Assembly: GCA_007922305.1 (NCBI GenBank)
Contig: ML677334.1
Span: 57,667,967-57,731,966 of the forward strand
Length of the DNA: 64,000 nt
Source of the DNA: Dermatemys mawii
Lineage: Eukaryota > Chordata > Testudines > Dermatemydidae
Direction: 5' to 3'
Made by a program: the position numbers and the translations under genes. The notes under the pieces were generated by a model that saw only the letters and a program-made list of their open reading frames with translations, did no database searches and was not told the origin of the DNA. Position 1 is the stretch's first letter; each line of letters begins with the position of its first letter. Positions 36,013-48,662 of the stretch are shown here, piece after piece.

Positions 36013-37469
36013 TAACACTAAGGGGGAAATCCTACTTCAACTGGAGTCAATAGCTAAATTCCTACTGACTTCAATGCGAGCAGTAGTAATTTCCTCCCCT
36101 GATCCGGCTGCAATTTGTTTGCAGAAGCTATTTGTTGAATAACTACAAAGAGCAAACTGATTTGTAAACATCAAAGTCTGTGAATGATTCACAAACAGAA
36201 AAAAGGGACTGATCACCACATACATGTCTATCAGTAGCTTTAATTTAACTTACTCCTTGCAATGTCTGGCTACCCTACCTGAGCTTGTCCAGAAAAAGCG
36301 TCACAGTGTACTTTAATGAAACATATTTTAAATAACGTACAAATCCATATCAAATGAGCTGGGTTGTTGCGCAGCTTGAAACAACAAATGAATTGTTCTG
36401 CCACTCCCTTTTCTGTAAAGTTTAAAGGCCTTTCTTTTTCAGACTTTGGAACAATGTCAGAAACCCGTGTTAAAACCTGACAAAATTCTTGTCTTTAACA
36501 GCTTTGCAAAGCAAACTCGTCACTGTTCAATATGCCAACTAAAATGTGTAATTAGAACTCACATAATTGAAATGAATTATATTTAAGCAATTTTGCTGTA
36601 CAAGGGAACAATCAGTTATCTATTAACACTCCTGCAGAGGGACTGCACACAGCTTTTCCTATATCCATGCTGCCCAAGCAAAAGCCCGATCAAAATTCAT
36701 TGAAATCAATGGGAACCTTTCCAGTAGGCTTTGGATCATGCCATGAAAGACAAGTTCTGCATTTGGCACCCTGTTCTATAGTATCTCCCTACAGATTCTT
36801 CGTGAATTAGAGGTAAAAATTTCTAGAATCATCATCAGCATTCCCTTTGCAGCCTGCCATAATTACTGAGCCCAAAGGATCAGAGTACAGCACAACTGCT
36901 GACATCTAGCTACTCCACTCTATCCACTGGTGCCATAAAATACAAAGGATGACAAAGAAAATGGTGAGGAAATGGACAGTAATTATGACAAAGAGAATAT
37001 AGAATAGGGATGGGAAGAAAGATAAGTGGGAAAAAAAGAGACAGAGACTGAGTTTGAGAAGAGGTAGAACAGAAGGAGGAACCAAATTATTCCAGCCAAC
37101 GAAAGGGAAATAAATACCCTGAATTTATTAAAAAGATCTGAACAGAGGAGACACAGAAAGGATCAGTCAAATGCAGTTTATGAACACAAGAATCAGAAGC
37201 ATTTTTGCATGTGTCCAACTATAATCTGTTTAGTAGAAAGTAATGACAATGAATCACTCTTCCTGTCCGTACTTTCTACTTCTCAGCCAATATTCTCACA
37301 TGGGCCCCAACCCTGTAAGCACAGGCATAACTTTGTAATTAATGGGGTCACTCCTGCTTAAAGTTAAACATGTTTAATGGATCAAGGCCTTAATATGAGA
37401 AGTTTTTCTCCTAATCCTTGATATCATTATACTTTTTAAAATTGATAAAAATAAGACAAAGAATTAATT

Positions 37470-37600
37470 TTATACTTAGCCCTTATATACCATTTTCTAT
37501 CAGTAACTCTCAAAGCACTTTACAAAGGAGGTCCATATTATTATCCCAGTTTACATCTGGGAAATCTGAGGCACAGAGATGTAAATTTTTAAACTCAATA
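37470..37600 (+). repeat. MIR/CORE-SINE-like fragment
   Basis: TCAAAGCACTTTACAAAGGA, ATTATTATCCCAGTTTACAT and CTGAGGCACAGAG form the conserved MIR-type tail. Flanking sequence to 38158 shows nothing else. Confidence 0.7.
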
Positions 37601-38158
37601 GGTGTTAAAATTAGTGGTAGTTGGAGCATTTCACCACAGCTATACACTGGATTTCCTGCTGTACCAGCACTTGTTAAATACTGTACCTGTTCCATTTAAT
37701 TCAACAGCTTGATTTTAAAAAAATCATAGATGATTGACATATCTATGGTTTCAACACTTTAAAGGCATTATAACAGATTATCATTGGTTTCATAAGGAAG
37801 TGGGTTGGACCCTGGATGTTTTAATCTAACTTCCCCCCCACTCCCTTCTTCCCCACCCCAAAAAAATTAATTAATCATATACTAGAATTGTCACAGTAGC
37901 TTTACTCAGCATGATATGGCACTGGCATTCATGGGTGATCACATGAGAATGTTTCACTGGAAGTACACACCTCTCATTACTGTCACTCATAAGATGGCAC
38001 TGGATGTGCTCATAAGTAATACGGTGACTTATTACAAAATAATATATTTTTATGAAATTGTGTATTTGTTGTTCAATCCATATGAGGAGAATTATATGGA
38101 TGCTTAAACTTTTAGAGAGGAGCAGCAATTTAGGGCCTGCTCCAATGCTCTCTGAAGT

Positions 38159-38560
38159 ACAGTAGAACCTCAGAGTTATGAACGCCTCGGAAACGGAGCC
38201 TGTTCATAACTTTGAAATGTTCATAACCCAGAACACAACATTATTGTGGTTCTTTCAAAAGTTTACAACTGAACATTGACTTAATAGACATTTGAAACTT
38301 TACTATGCAGACAAAAAAATGCTGCTTTTAACCACCTTAATTTAAATGGAACAAGCACAGAAAAAATTTCCTTACCTTTCCCTTTATCTTTTTAGTAGTT
38401 TATATATAACACAGTACTGTACTGTATTTCCTTATTTAATTTTTTGTTTTGTCTCGGCTGCTGTCTGATTGTGTACTTACAGTTCCAAATGAGGTGTGTG
38501 GTTGACTGGTGTTTGTTACTCTGCAGTCCTACTGTAATTGGAAAGACTTGAGCTGTCTTC
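38159..38560. repeat. interspersed DNA-transposon-like repeat (AGTAGAACCTCAGAGTTA end)
   Basis: It starts ACAGTAGAACCTCAGAGTTA and has CGGAGCCTGTTCATAACTTT and TGAAATGTTCATAACCCAGA, a pattern I associate with a Tigger/mariner-like family of reptiles. The right boundary is not clear. Confidence 0.5.
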
Positions 38561-39104
38561 CATGGGCTATGGGTGGGGCTTGGTCATTTGTAGATTTCAA
38601 TAATGAACAGGGTGTTATGCAAAGAAACTCAGCCTGAGCTGAGCTCAGCTTTAGAGCACTTCCTTATTGTTTTTCAGCAAGTTTGAACTTTGAGCCTATA
38701 CCAGTTAGCAGAAGAATATAAGCACCTGTATCCTTGTATAATTTACCTTTATCATGTATAAACTCATTTCCTGGGCCATAATTGCAGACCAGTCGCAGCA
38801 CTAATGTTAGTAAAAGTCCTGAGATTCTATTTTAAACATTTGTAATTCTTGAATGAAAGAAGGAAAAAAAGTGCAAATTATTACATTTTTTAAGGTGTAC
38901 ATACCATGTCTTGGAGAACAGGAGTGAAGACCTTAATATTATCTGTATTTTTAACTGGGTGAGTTAAAAGTAGATTCAGAGCTCTGGGTATACAATGATT
39001 GATAGCCTAAGAGCTCCAGCATCATTACAATGTAAATGAAAGTGTCTCATTTTGTCAAAGATATGTAAGGAAAGTTGAGAGGGCTAGTTTACAGCATCTA
39101 TCAG

Positions 39105-39240
39105 TGAAATTGAGTGGATGGTCATGTGGTTAAGGTACTGGACTGAAAAGAGATACATTTAGCTCTTGGGTCGGCCAGATGTCAAATGTGAACTTGGGAA
39201 AATTATCTCCATAAAATAGGAATAATATTTTCCTGTCTTA
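39105..39240 (+). repeat. tRNA-derived SINE (MIR-like head)
   Basis: GTCATGTGGTTAAGGTACTG then GACTGAAAAGAGATACATTT and TTGGGAAAATTATCTCCATAA resemble the tRNA-like head and core of an amniote MIR-type SINE. Confidence 0.65.
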
Positions 39241-40089
39241 AAAGGAAGCTGATATACAATTAAATTCATAAAAATGTTTAGGTATGTCAATATTGAGTGC
39301 TATAAAAATGATAAACAAGACATCAGAAAGCTCAACATTAAGTGGTAACTGAAAGTATTTGCAGGAGCTTTGACCGATCTATGTGAATGTTATAAGCATC
39401 ACAAGAGCAAGTCTAGAAGAGGGAATTTTCCAGGAGCTCAGCTTCTGCAAAGCCCCTGACTCTAGTGACTGATCTTTCTCTGGCTGGACTCTGGGGGACA
39501 AGAGTTACTGCTGCTCCCTGCACTATTCCTGCATCTGGCCCTACTCCTACAAACACTTATGTAAAGTCAGTGAGATTATTCACATTAATAAAGTTACACA
39601 CTTGCCTAAGTGTTTGCAGGATTGGGGCCTCAATACTATACATGGGTCTATTATTTTTAATTATTTTTAAATGGAAATGAGAAAGTTTCACTTTATTTTA
39701 ACTTAGAAATTAATTTGATTAGTTGTAGAAATGTATTCCACTAACAAATGGCCCTAACAAATAAGTAGCAGTTACATCAAGGTTCCACATGGCTACATTA
39801 CAGAGGACAAAAAAATCACCAAAAAAATTTGTAGCAGTCTATTATTCTGCAAATTAATGAGCTTTCCTTACAGATTTTTGACATGAGACACATTCATTTA
39901 CATTGTAATGATGCTGGAACTCTTAGGCTATCAGTCATAATATATCCAGAGCTTTAAATCTTGGTATAACTTGCCCAATTAAAAATACTGTATCTAAATC
40001 ATATTCAGTAATATTCTCCATTGCACATCTTAAAAATTATAATAATTTCCACTTATATTGCTTCTTTCATTCAAGAATAACAACAATTT

Positions 40090-40260
40090 AAATTAGGATC
40101 TCAGCACTTTTACTAATATCAGGTTGTTTGTGAAGAACAAAACCATTAATACACCCATTTCACAAGTAGCTACACTTTGGCATGGAGAAGTTATGTTCCC
40201 TGGCCAATGAGACTGTTACTCAGTAACAGAGCTAGGAATACAACACTGCAGCCACTGCAC
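40090..40260 (+). repeat. MIR/CORE-SINE-like fragment
   Basis: ATACACCCATTTCACAAGTA, GAGAAGTTATGTTCCCTGGC and CAGAGCTAGGAATACAACAC match the MIR body at low identity. Confidence 0.6.
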
Positions 40261-40676
40261 TTGTATACGTGGTGTCACTGATTTTTTTTTCTAAGTAGCA
40301 ATATGATGTGCATAGAAAGGTAGTCACAATTTCTAAATCAACAAAAGTGAAGATATTCTGAGATCATGCTAGTTCGCTGGCCTCAACTTACCCTTTCGTG
40401 TCTAGCTATTGCAGCTGTTTCAGATGGAGTTATTTACAAGATGCTTCATGTATAATGCAAAATGCTCCAGGCCAGGGTGGCTATTCCTCTGAAAAGTGCT
40501 AATTCTGTTCATGACATTACAATTGGTTGCTTCAGAAATGATGTGAAAAGACATTTACCACAGTTGAATCTGACCTAATCAACGCTAATTAATCAGCAAC
40601 TATTAGCAAAAAGGTGTTCCAATCCTTGTAAAAGTAGGAAGTATGCTTACCTTAATTTTTCCCCACTTGTTAGGTA

Positions 40677-40803
40677 TCATAGAATATCAGGGTTGGAAGG
40701 GACCTCATGAGGTCATCTAGACCAACCCCCTGCTCAAAGCACGACCAACCTCAACTAAATCATCCCAGCCAGGGCTTTGTCAAGGCTGACCTTAAAAACC
40801 TCA
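40677..40803 (-). mobile_element. CR1 LINE 3' end, inverted
   Basis: ATCATAGAATATCAGGGTTG then GAAGGGACCTCATGAGGTCA and CCAGGGCTTTGTCAAGGCTG are the diagnostic CR1 3' tail read backwards. Confidence 0.92.
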
Positions 40804-41439
40804 TCAGATTCTGGACTGGTCAGTGCTAATTAATCAGGTGGAGTTGAGCACAGAGCAGTGTCAGAAATGGATACAAAGGAAAGAGCCTTCAGGTCATGGA
40901 ACACAGATTAGGAGTATCAACTTTGGCAGATTGTGTTGGAGCAATTCTTCTTTCACATGAGTTCATGGTTTTTCCTGGGAAGCCACATCACTCATTAAGG
41001 AAGGCTGCCTCTTTGTGAAAGGATTGTCTGTAAAGCATACTCTGCTTGCTATGACTTGTGGCTTCTTTCCTATAGTGAAAAAAATGGACTGAGCCTTCCC
41101 TATATTTGAAATTCTCATGCAAACACCTGTTCAGCCAAACACCTGTTCAGCCAAAAACCTGCCCAGAGACAAAAGCATGACTGTGTGCTAACTCTTTGTG
41201 AAAGATACCCTGCAGCGAATGGGCAAAAGATTTGCGGGGTGAGAAGCAGATACAAGTTACTTGTTTTCTTTGTTGATCTTTTGATTGTTACATGGCCAGT
41301 TTTATTAGAGAAACTCAGTACTGACAAGGGTTGGATTTCTCTTTACCCAGATCCCAATGGGACAAAAGTAGCTGCAACATATTAAAGAATCAACCCTTTT
41401 TATTAACACTTCTCGCCCTAGACAATCCAAGGAGCGACC

Positions 41440-42570
41440 AGACCTAGAGGATAAACAACGTCCCGATCCCTGGAAGTGGTCCCCGTAGGACGGGCTGGAG
41501 GTATCGCCCCTGCCGGTGCTATAGCTGTTGGATAAACGAACAGAGTCGGTCAGGGTCCAAGGCCGGTCCTTCCCACGAGCTGTGCTGCGTGTGTTGTAAT
41601 AAACCGAGGAGCGCCCCCTCGAAGCGGCCCAGGGCCTTCCCAGGTAAGTGGCCGCGTTGTGTACGGCTGGCGCTTCCACCCAGGCACAACATCCCCTTCG
41701 CCCCGTGTCCCGCCGTAGGGCGCAAGGGGCCGCGTTGGCAGCTTGGACGTGCCCCCGCCAGAAGCCTGGGGCGCGGCCCCACGGGGGTTGGGCCCGCCGG
41801 GCTCAGCCGCGCCCCGCGGGGAAGGGAAACACGTTCCCACGGGGCGCTGCTGTCCCTTGGAGCAGAGGCGGTGGCGGCTGAGGAAGCCGGCAGCTCCCAG
41901 CCCCGTGGCTCTGATTAGTCCGCAGTCGGCCTCTGCACCTCCCCTTTCCTGGAGGGGTCTGGGAAATGTCCCCTCCTCCGCCCAGCCCTGCCTCAGAGGA
42001 AGGCGGGATTCACCTGCCCCCTCCCCCAGGTGTACAAATGTCGGGACAGCCCGCGGCGCCGCACACTCCACCCCTGCGGGCTGCCTGAGCCTCCCCAGCC
42101 CCGCCGCACGGCGCGGCTCCCTGGTATCGCTATCCCAGGAATCCCACCCCGGCTTTGGGCGCACGGCAGCGGCTGGGCCATGGCGCGGCTCCCCGGAGCG
42201 GGAGGGCTGGAGGCGCTGCTGCTCGTCACGGTGAGTCCCGCGCCCGGCGGGCTGGTGTTGGCGAGGGATCCCGCTGCTGGAGGCTCGGTGCGGGGAGAGG
42301 GAAGCGCAGCAGCCGGGCGAGAAGGGCCTCCCGGGATCACACGGGGCCGAGCGGGACTCGAACCGCCTGCAGCCGCACCTCGCCCCGGCGGGCTGGTCTC
42401 TGCTCGGACAGCAGCCGCGCTGGAAATGGCGGGCGGGGAGCGCCCGGGCGGGAGCCCTGCTGGGAGCGGGGCGCCCTCAGCGCCTCGGTACTGCCGGGTT
42501 TTGCACGTGCACTGAAATGGCTTTGCACAAAACTAGTTGCCGCGCCGCCTGGGGTGCGTCTAGGCGCGTC
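41440..42570 (+). promoter_or_regulatory. DSG2: CpG island and probable promoter of DSG2
   Basis: About 1.1 kb is strikingly G+C-rich and full of CG dinucleotides while flanking DNA is AT-rich. It contains the DSG2 start codon and first donor, so it is the likely promoter. I see no TATA box at a convincing distance. A second strong donor (cag|gtaagt at 41644) upstream of the ATG hints at an extra 5' noncoding exon. Long open frames here on both strands are most simply explained by few stops in GC-rich sequence. Confidence 0.85.
42180..42230 (+). CDS. DSG2: DSG2 exon 1 coding part (signal peptide)
   Basis: The ATG sits in a strong Kozak context (gggccATGGcg). It encodes 17 residues, MARLPGAGGLEALLLVT, and stops at a perfect donor gtgagt at 42231. 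It is phase 0, like exon 1 of human DSG2 (MARSPGRAYALLLLL). The surrounding CpG island fits a promoter-proximal exon. This ATG was chosen because the splice donor, phase and MAR start agree with the family. Confidence 0.92.
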
Positions 42571-42889
42571 CTGGTGGGCTGGAGCGGGTATTTCGCTCTA
42601 TCTTCCAGCTGTTACATGGGACCATGACCACCAGTGACCTCCACCCCACCCGGGCTGGCCTCTGCCTTCAGTGTTTGGACAGGGCTCAGTGAGCCTTCCC
42701 TAACCTGCCCGCTCCTGTTGGTTTTGCTTTCGCCTGTCTTGAAGGGATACTGCTAAGTCAAACAAAACTTTCCAAATAAAGAACTCATTTTACTGACATT
42801 ATTAATATCTTAGATTTTTTTAAAAAATCCCTTTTAATAAGTGAATAAACTTCTCAGTGGTTTTGCTGGCTGTTTATAGTCCGAGCTGA

Positions 42890-43155
42890 TTGGAAACATA
42901 ATTTGTATCCTATGGAAACTTTTTTTTTTTGGAGGGGGGGGGGGGAGTTGGCGGGCAGGGAAATAATCCCAAATTGGGATGAAAAATCAAAATTTCAAAA
43001 AATGCCATGGGACTGTGCAGCCCATCAGGTGAAGAACTGGATGAACTGGCCTCCCTGCCTGTCTTCCATTGAAAATGTTGAAATTGACACATTCCCATGA
43101 AAGATTTCACTTCCACTGAAATCTCCATTTTCAAATGGAAAACTGTTCAGCTGAT
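42890..43155. repeat. old MITE-like repeat with poly-T/poly-G run
   Basis: The piece TGAAAAATCAAAATTTCAAA, the CCATTGAAAATGTTGAAATT region and a 10-G run at 42936-42946 resemble the families at 10845 and 28139. It lies just inside DSG2 intron 1. Confidence 0.45.
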
Positions 43156-44844
43156 TTTCTTTTTGACCCAGTCATTTATAGTTTCCTAAGCTACAGACAA
43201 TAACAGCAATCTATAGGGACAACATCAACTTAAAAGTTACCTTCGTTGGAAAATGTTTTACTTGCTTTTGTAAGAGTTACACTGGGTGAACTTACAAATT
43301 TTAACTGGTTTGAAGTTTTCACTAGTTTTATCAGTATTCCTGATCCCCGAGGGGGATCCATATGTGAGGCCCCTTGTTCTGATGCACAGACTATTGGCTT
43401 TTGCTAGACTAGGAAAAAGGAGCTTTTTCTCAGTTGTTAGCTCAAGCCAAGCCAGAATCATAGACTATAATCCAACTTGTTAAATCAAGCTAATAGTGTC
43501 TACGTTGGTGTCAGATGGGATATTCCAACAAATAAAGCTAGCTTGATTAAAAAAAGCACCTTTTTTTCCTAGTGGTCCAACTGAGCAAATCAGGTTGGAA
43601 TATCAGAGTCATTTTATAACATTTTAAATTTATTATGTATAAAAAAGACATTGAAAGGTTTAAAAACAATAATACATATTTAAATTCTACATGTCCTCTA
43701 CCTTAGAAATATCAGGAATGTCATCTCTTCTCTTTCCTGTGTTTGCTGAAGGTATCTTTGGAGAATTGGAAATAATGGGAGTTTTCTTGGCTCTTAGTTG
43801 AAGGGGCTGGTGTGTTGAATCTGTAACAAAGAAAACTTTTATTTCAACGTGTTATCTCTTATCTGAGGCAGTGAGGACTAAACAAAAACAAAAATAAGAG
43901 TTTTAAGGAGTGGCTAAATTATGTTCCCAAAACATTTGTTCAAGTTTCATTTTCTTGATACCTGTGATGTCATGATTGCAAGAGACGACCAGGTATCCAT
44001 AGAGGCTTTTGTTTGTTTACAGAAAAAACAGAATGACAAGATGTGACTCTCCAATGTGAAAAACATTTGGTGGGGCAAACTTTCAGGCCTTCTTCATAAA
44101 TCCCAAAGAAGCAAATATGGGCTCTTGTGTTCCCCGCCTTTTGTTTTGTGTTTTTGTTTTAACTTAGCAGGGCAAAGTTAGTTTTGTAACAGATAGTTTT
44201 TTTATGAATTTTAAATTTGGCCTCATGCTGTCTCTTTAATAATATTAGTTCCTGTCACACTGACTTGTAATGGGTATAAAACATGGTGACTAAGTTGTCC
44301 CCTTCTGTGATGAAAGCCATGGGAGGAAACTATTTGCAAAGAAAGTTTTCCCACAACATCCTGTCAGGAGCAGTGTTTTCTCCCCAAATCCACAGAAAAG
44401 CATCATGCAGCCTGATGGATTTTCCCAAGTTTTTCCCAGTTGTAGGGTGATATGTGGGAGGTCAGGACTGCCTGCTTGGAGGCCCTGAACCTCTTCAGAT
44501 TTCTGGTCCCCGGCAGCCTGCCCACTTCACTCCTTGACAGCCCAGCTCCACTGGACACTCTCTTTGGCACAGAAGCTCCCAAAGACTACAGGCGGATCTA
44601 CAGAAAATTTAATACAGCCCTGTATACTCCATGTCAGCCAACAGGGTAAAAACAATAGTGAAATTTGGCCCCAAATAAAGATTTCAGAATTTGGCTACTA
44701 TAAGTGACTGGAACTATCTTAACTTTTTGGGCATCTTCTGTCGGGCTGGATGGAGGATAATATGTATCAGTCCTTCTCTGTGCACTTGGCCAGCCCTGTC
44801 TCTTCTTACCAGCAGTGTACAGTCCCTGAAATAACTATTGTGAA

Positions 44845-44959
44845 CAGGTTAGTTAAACATCTGTCAGGTATGGGCTAGGTGTACTTAATTCTGCCTTAGC
44901 ACAGTGGGGTAGAGATGTCCTGTTGACGTCCCTTCCAGCCCTATGTTTCTATGATTCTA
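44845..44959 (+). mobile_element. CR1 LINE 3' end
   Basis: It ends GACGTCCCTTCCAGCCCTAT then GTTTCTATGATTCTAT, the direct-strand CR1 terminus with its tandem ATTCTATG units. Confidence 0.85.
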
Positions 44960-45400
44960 TTTCCCTGGCTATGCAGTGTCCCAAAGGATGGGGAGAGGTG
45001 GTGTGAAAACAGAACCAAGGTTTCACACAGTAGTCCACAAAGCATGCTAACTACGCAGTAGGCAGAGGTGTTCTCTAAACCCACATTAGAATGTAGCAGA
45101 GAGAACATTCCACTTATACAGCATAGAGCTTGCTCTGGTTTGCTCTGCATCATCTCATCCCCAATAAAGGGCTGCACCTAGATGGCCCCTTTATATGTCA
45201 AAAGTTGAGGCTCGATTCTGATCTCAGAAACATCAGTGTGAATGGGGAGTAACTTCACCACAGTTAAGTATATTGGCACTGCCACCCAAGTAACTTTGGA
45301 GGAGTTAGTCTGTCTTCACACCAGTGTAAGTGTACCTCTACACTTGAACTAGAGGTGTAATTTCCAGCTCAGGTAGATTTATGCATGCTAGCTTTGATTT

Positions 45401-45727
45401 AGCTAGTACAGGGATCAGCAACCTTTTAGAACTGGTGTGCCAAGTCTTCATTTATTCACTCTAATTTAAAGTTTTGCATGCCAGTAATACATTTTAACGT
45501 TTTTAGAAGGTCTCTTTCTAGAAGTCTATAATATATAACTAAACTATTGTTGTATGTAAAGTAAATAAGGTTTTGAAAATGTTTAAGAAGCTTCATTTAA
45601 AATTAAATTAAAATGCAGAGCCCCTCAGACCAGTGGCAAGGACTCGGGCAGTGTGAGTGCCCCTGAAAATCAGCTCGTGTGCTACCTTTTGCACACGTGC
45701 CATAGGTTGCCTACCCCCGAGCTAGCA
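45401..45727. mobile_element. hAT-type MITE, copy 1 of a direct pair
   Basis: The body 45409-45719 runs from CAGGGATCAGCAACCTTTTA to GCCATAGGTTGCCTACCCCCG. The flanks AGCTAGTA and AGCTAGCA differ by one base. A sister copy lies 1.7 kb downstream in the same orientation. Confidence 0.9.
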
Positions 45728-47417
45728 TGATAAAACTAGAAGTGTAGATGCAGAGGTGTGGGTGAAGAGATGGGCACAAGTAAGTATCTAGGGTTACATG
45801 CAGGATTGTACTCAGGGCAGCTAGTTCATTCTATCACCTGCATTGCTATGGCCACACTTCTGTTTTCAGTGTACAAGCTGGATCAAAGCTAGTGTGTGTA
45901 CTTCCACCCAAGCTAGAAATAACACTTCCAGCTCCAGACATACCTTAAATGAGATCAGACTCTGACTCATGGTGTTTAAACAGAGGGCTTTGTTACAAGG
46001 GTGGAGTATACTCGTTCTCATCCTCTTGAATAGGTAATTTTTCTGTTAGCAATCCCCAAAACATAATTCTGAGCTTCTAGTCATTTAAGTGAAAGGCCTT
46101 CAAGGGTTTCCCTAGAAAATATGCTTCTGTTAAAGAAATTTTAAATTAACACTGAAGAGACCTGTGTATTTTGATTTTAATTTTAGATGGTTACATGAAA
46201 TCAGAGCACTACATTACATTTTTTACTACTGAAAAATCTTTATCTCTACCTTGTGATGTATACAGTTTTCCTAATCCTCTGAAAACCTTTAATGCAAAGC
46301 AATACATTGCTGTGGAAACAAAAATTCAGATGTCAATACCTATTTGGAAATATCATTTTTCAATAACACATGGAAGAGTTGTAGACAAAGGAAGTGCCAA
46401 TATTAAACTAGCAGCCCTTTAAAAGTTTCTACCAATAAAAAATAAAACCATACAAACAAAAACCAAAGTGTCAGTCAATCAAATCAAATCTGTGGTTTGG
46501 GCTCTTTAAATGAAAAGATGTCAGTCCTACTTAGCGTATTTAACTGGTGTTTTTGTTTCTATTTTACTGCTATCCGTTGTTTTAAATGTTCATTCTCCTT
46601 GTCTTTAGTTACAGCAAAATTATTCCTGTCATGGCTGTTGCCCTCTTACTTGGGTGCAGTTCTGAGAAAGTGATATTGTTTAAATGGAAATTAATAGTTT
46701 CTTCAGTCCTGCACCTGCTGGGAAAGAGGGTTAATCACAGGGAAATTTTGTGACAGTCCTACATTAAAATTTTGTTGTATCACTAACTCAAAGGAAATAA
46801 CACAGGTATTTTAACCTGATGTGAGAGAGAATGTCCGCATTAGCAAACAAGAATGTGCAATGTAGTTGGCTAGATTTCCAGCAAGATATTTCATATTATC
46901 ACTACCTATAATATGATCTGTTGCCTTTTTTTCTTTGAATTCTGCTACACTACCTGATAGTCTGAATGGTAATGTTTGTATGTTGTTCAAAGTAATGTGA
47001 ATAATAAATTACAAACTAGGGCTCCAATCCACCATCAGGCTTCATGCAGGCAGACCTCCTGAACCCATGCAGATTCCAGATAATTTCAAAGGGATGTCCA
47101 CAGGCATAGGACACCATTTGTATAGAACAAACATCAGGATTGGGGCTTAGAATGGTCAGTATGTTTATTTCAAAATTGTAATTATAGCAATAAAAGAGTA
47201 TTGAGTTCTGGAGATGAATTTCAAATATGGAATCTGGTTTCATTTATTTTTGATAAGTGGGCTTAATTGTAGTGTTACTTAAAACAACACTTCTCTGTTT
47301 GTGAAATAGGCAAATGGTGTCTGTGGAGGATTGTGTCCTGTATAACAAAGATCAGTCCTGGAACAGACACCTATCTTGGGGTGGATATGCATCTGTCTTC
47401 TAACATGCTGGAGCTTG

Positions 47418-47740
47418 AGATAGACCAGGGGTCAGCAACCTTTTAGAACTGGTGTGCCAAGTCTTCATTTATTCACTCTAATTTAAGGTTTCACATGCCA
47501 GTAATACATGTTAATGTTTTTAGAAGATCTTTCTATAAGTCTAACATATAACTAAACTATTGTTGTATGTAAAATAAATAAGGTTTTTAAAATGTTTAAG
47601 AAGCTCCATTTAAAATTAAATTAAAATGCGGAGTCCCCCAGACTGGTGGCCAGGACCCAGGCAGTGTGAATGCCACTGAAAATCAGCTCACGTGCCGCCT
47701 TCGGCACGCATGCCATAGTTTGCCTTCCCCTGAGATAGAC
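47418..47740. mobile_element. hAT-type MITE, copy 2, perfect 8-bp duplication
   Basis: The body 47426-47732 runs from CAGGGGTCAGCAACCTTTTA to CATAGTTTGCCTTCCCCTG. Target duplication AGATAGAC at 47418-47425 and 47733-47740 is identical. About nine tenths of the body matches copy 1 by eye. Confidence 0.92.
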
Positions 47741-47864
47741 AATGGGTCTATGAAAACACTGACCATGGTGCTAAGCACAGGGAGACAACAATGGAAAGTG
47801 CTTTTAGGTAATATGTCAGTTTCCTTAAAACAATAGCCTGTAACTAAGTCTTGGCCACTTGGGG

Positions 47865-47902
47865 TGTGTATGTGTATGTATGTGTGTGTGTATATATATA
47901 TC
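47865..47902. repeat. GT/TA-rich microsatellite
   Basis: TGTGTATGTGTATGTATGTG runs into TGTGTATATATATAT. Confidence 0.9.
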
Positions 47903-48381
47903 CTGCATGTCCGCAGACTCATGCTAGTGGAGCTCTCACTAGTGTGCTAGAAATAGCTGAGTAGATGACCCTTGGACATTGCAGCTTCGGTTCTGAAGGC
48001 TTCCCTCACCCAGTCTTCAGAGCCCAAGCTCTAGTCTGAGCCACTATGTCTACATAACTATTTTTAGCATGTTAGCTGAAGCCCTGCTAGCACGAGTCTC
48101 TGGATGTGGGCTGAGAGGCTCACTCCCAGATGTAGTGTAGACTTACCCATAGCAGCATTTTTTGTAGAAACCTGTCAGATTTGATTTTAATTCTAATTTA
48201 ATAAAAATATTTGTTTGTTTGTTTAACCAGCTTTGATTTTATTTTCTGTCTTTTTTTTCTCTATACTGCCAATAAAGCCTGATCTAATTTGTAATGACTG
48301 GAATTGGGTGTAGTGACAAATTCAAGACAGTGCCAGCTGGAGTGTGAATGTGGAATGTGAAGTTTGACTACCAGGGAGGCT

Positions 48382-48662
48382 GAAGGCTTGTCTACCCATG
48401 TAGCGCAAAGTGTGTGTATTGTAGTCTATATATCTGCAATAACAACATTACCTACGCCAATAGGAGGGGTTCTCCGATCGGCATAGGTAATCCACCTCCC
48501 TGAGAGGCAGTAGGTAGGTTGACAAGAGTTCTTCTGTTGACATCTTATATCTATATGGGGACCTAGGTCAGCTTTATGATATCGCTCAGGGTTGTGGATT
48601 TTTCCCACCTCTGAGCAGTGTAGTTGAGTCAGTCTAATTTGCTAGTGCAGATCAGCCTTGGG
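48382..48662. mobile_element. MITE with AAGGCTTGTCTACCC end
   Basis: It starts GAAGGCTTGTCTACCCATGT and ends GTGCAGATCAGCCTTGGG; middle ACTACCTACGCCAATAGGAG and its partner CGGCATAGGTAATCCACC are inverted. Same class as 23297. Confidence 0.6.

Noticed and set aside
41305..41679. Antisense frame with a REVLIKRVDS stretch resembling intermediate filament tails
   Set aside because: The match is about ten residues with no rod domain or tail continuation nearby, so kept only as an antisense-transcription question.
41519..42637. Long open frames on both strands near the DSG2 start
   Set aside because: They overlap in several phases, are rich in Ala/Gly/Pro/Arg and arise from the GC-rich CpG island; only the 17-codon DSG2 exon 1 is supported.
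43716..43751. 36-nt candidate for DSG2 exon 2 (ECHLFSFLCLLK)
   Set aside because: It has the right length and flanking ag/gt but no family similarity and a poor acceptor; 53265-53300 matches human exon 2 residue by residue.
46171..46422. 83-codon open frame in DSG2 intron 1
   Set aside because: Begins just before an ag but has no donor, no cadherin similarity and no known domain.
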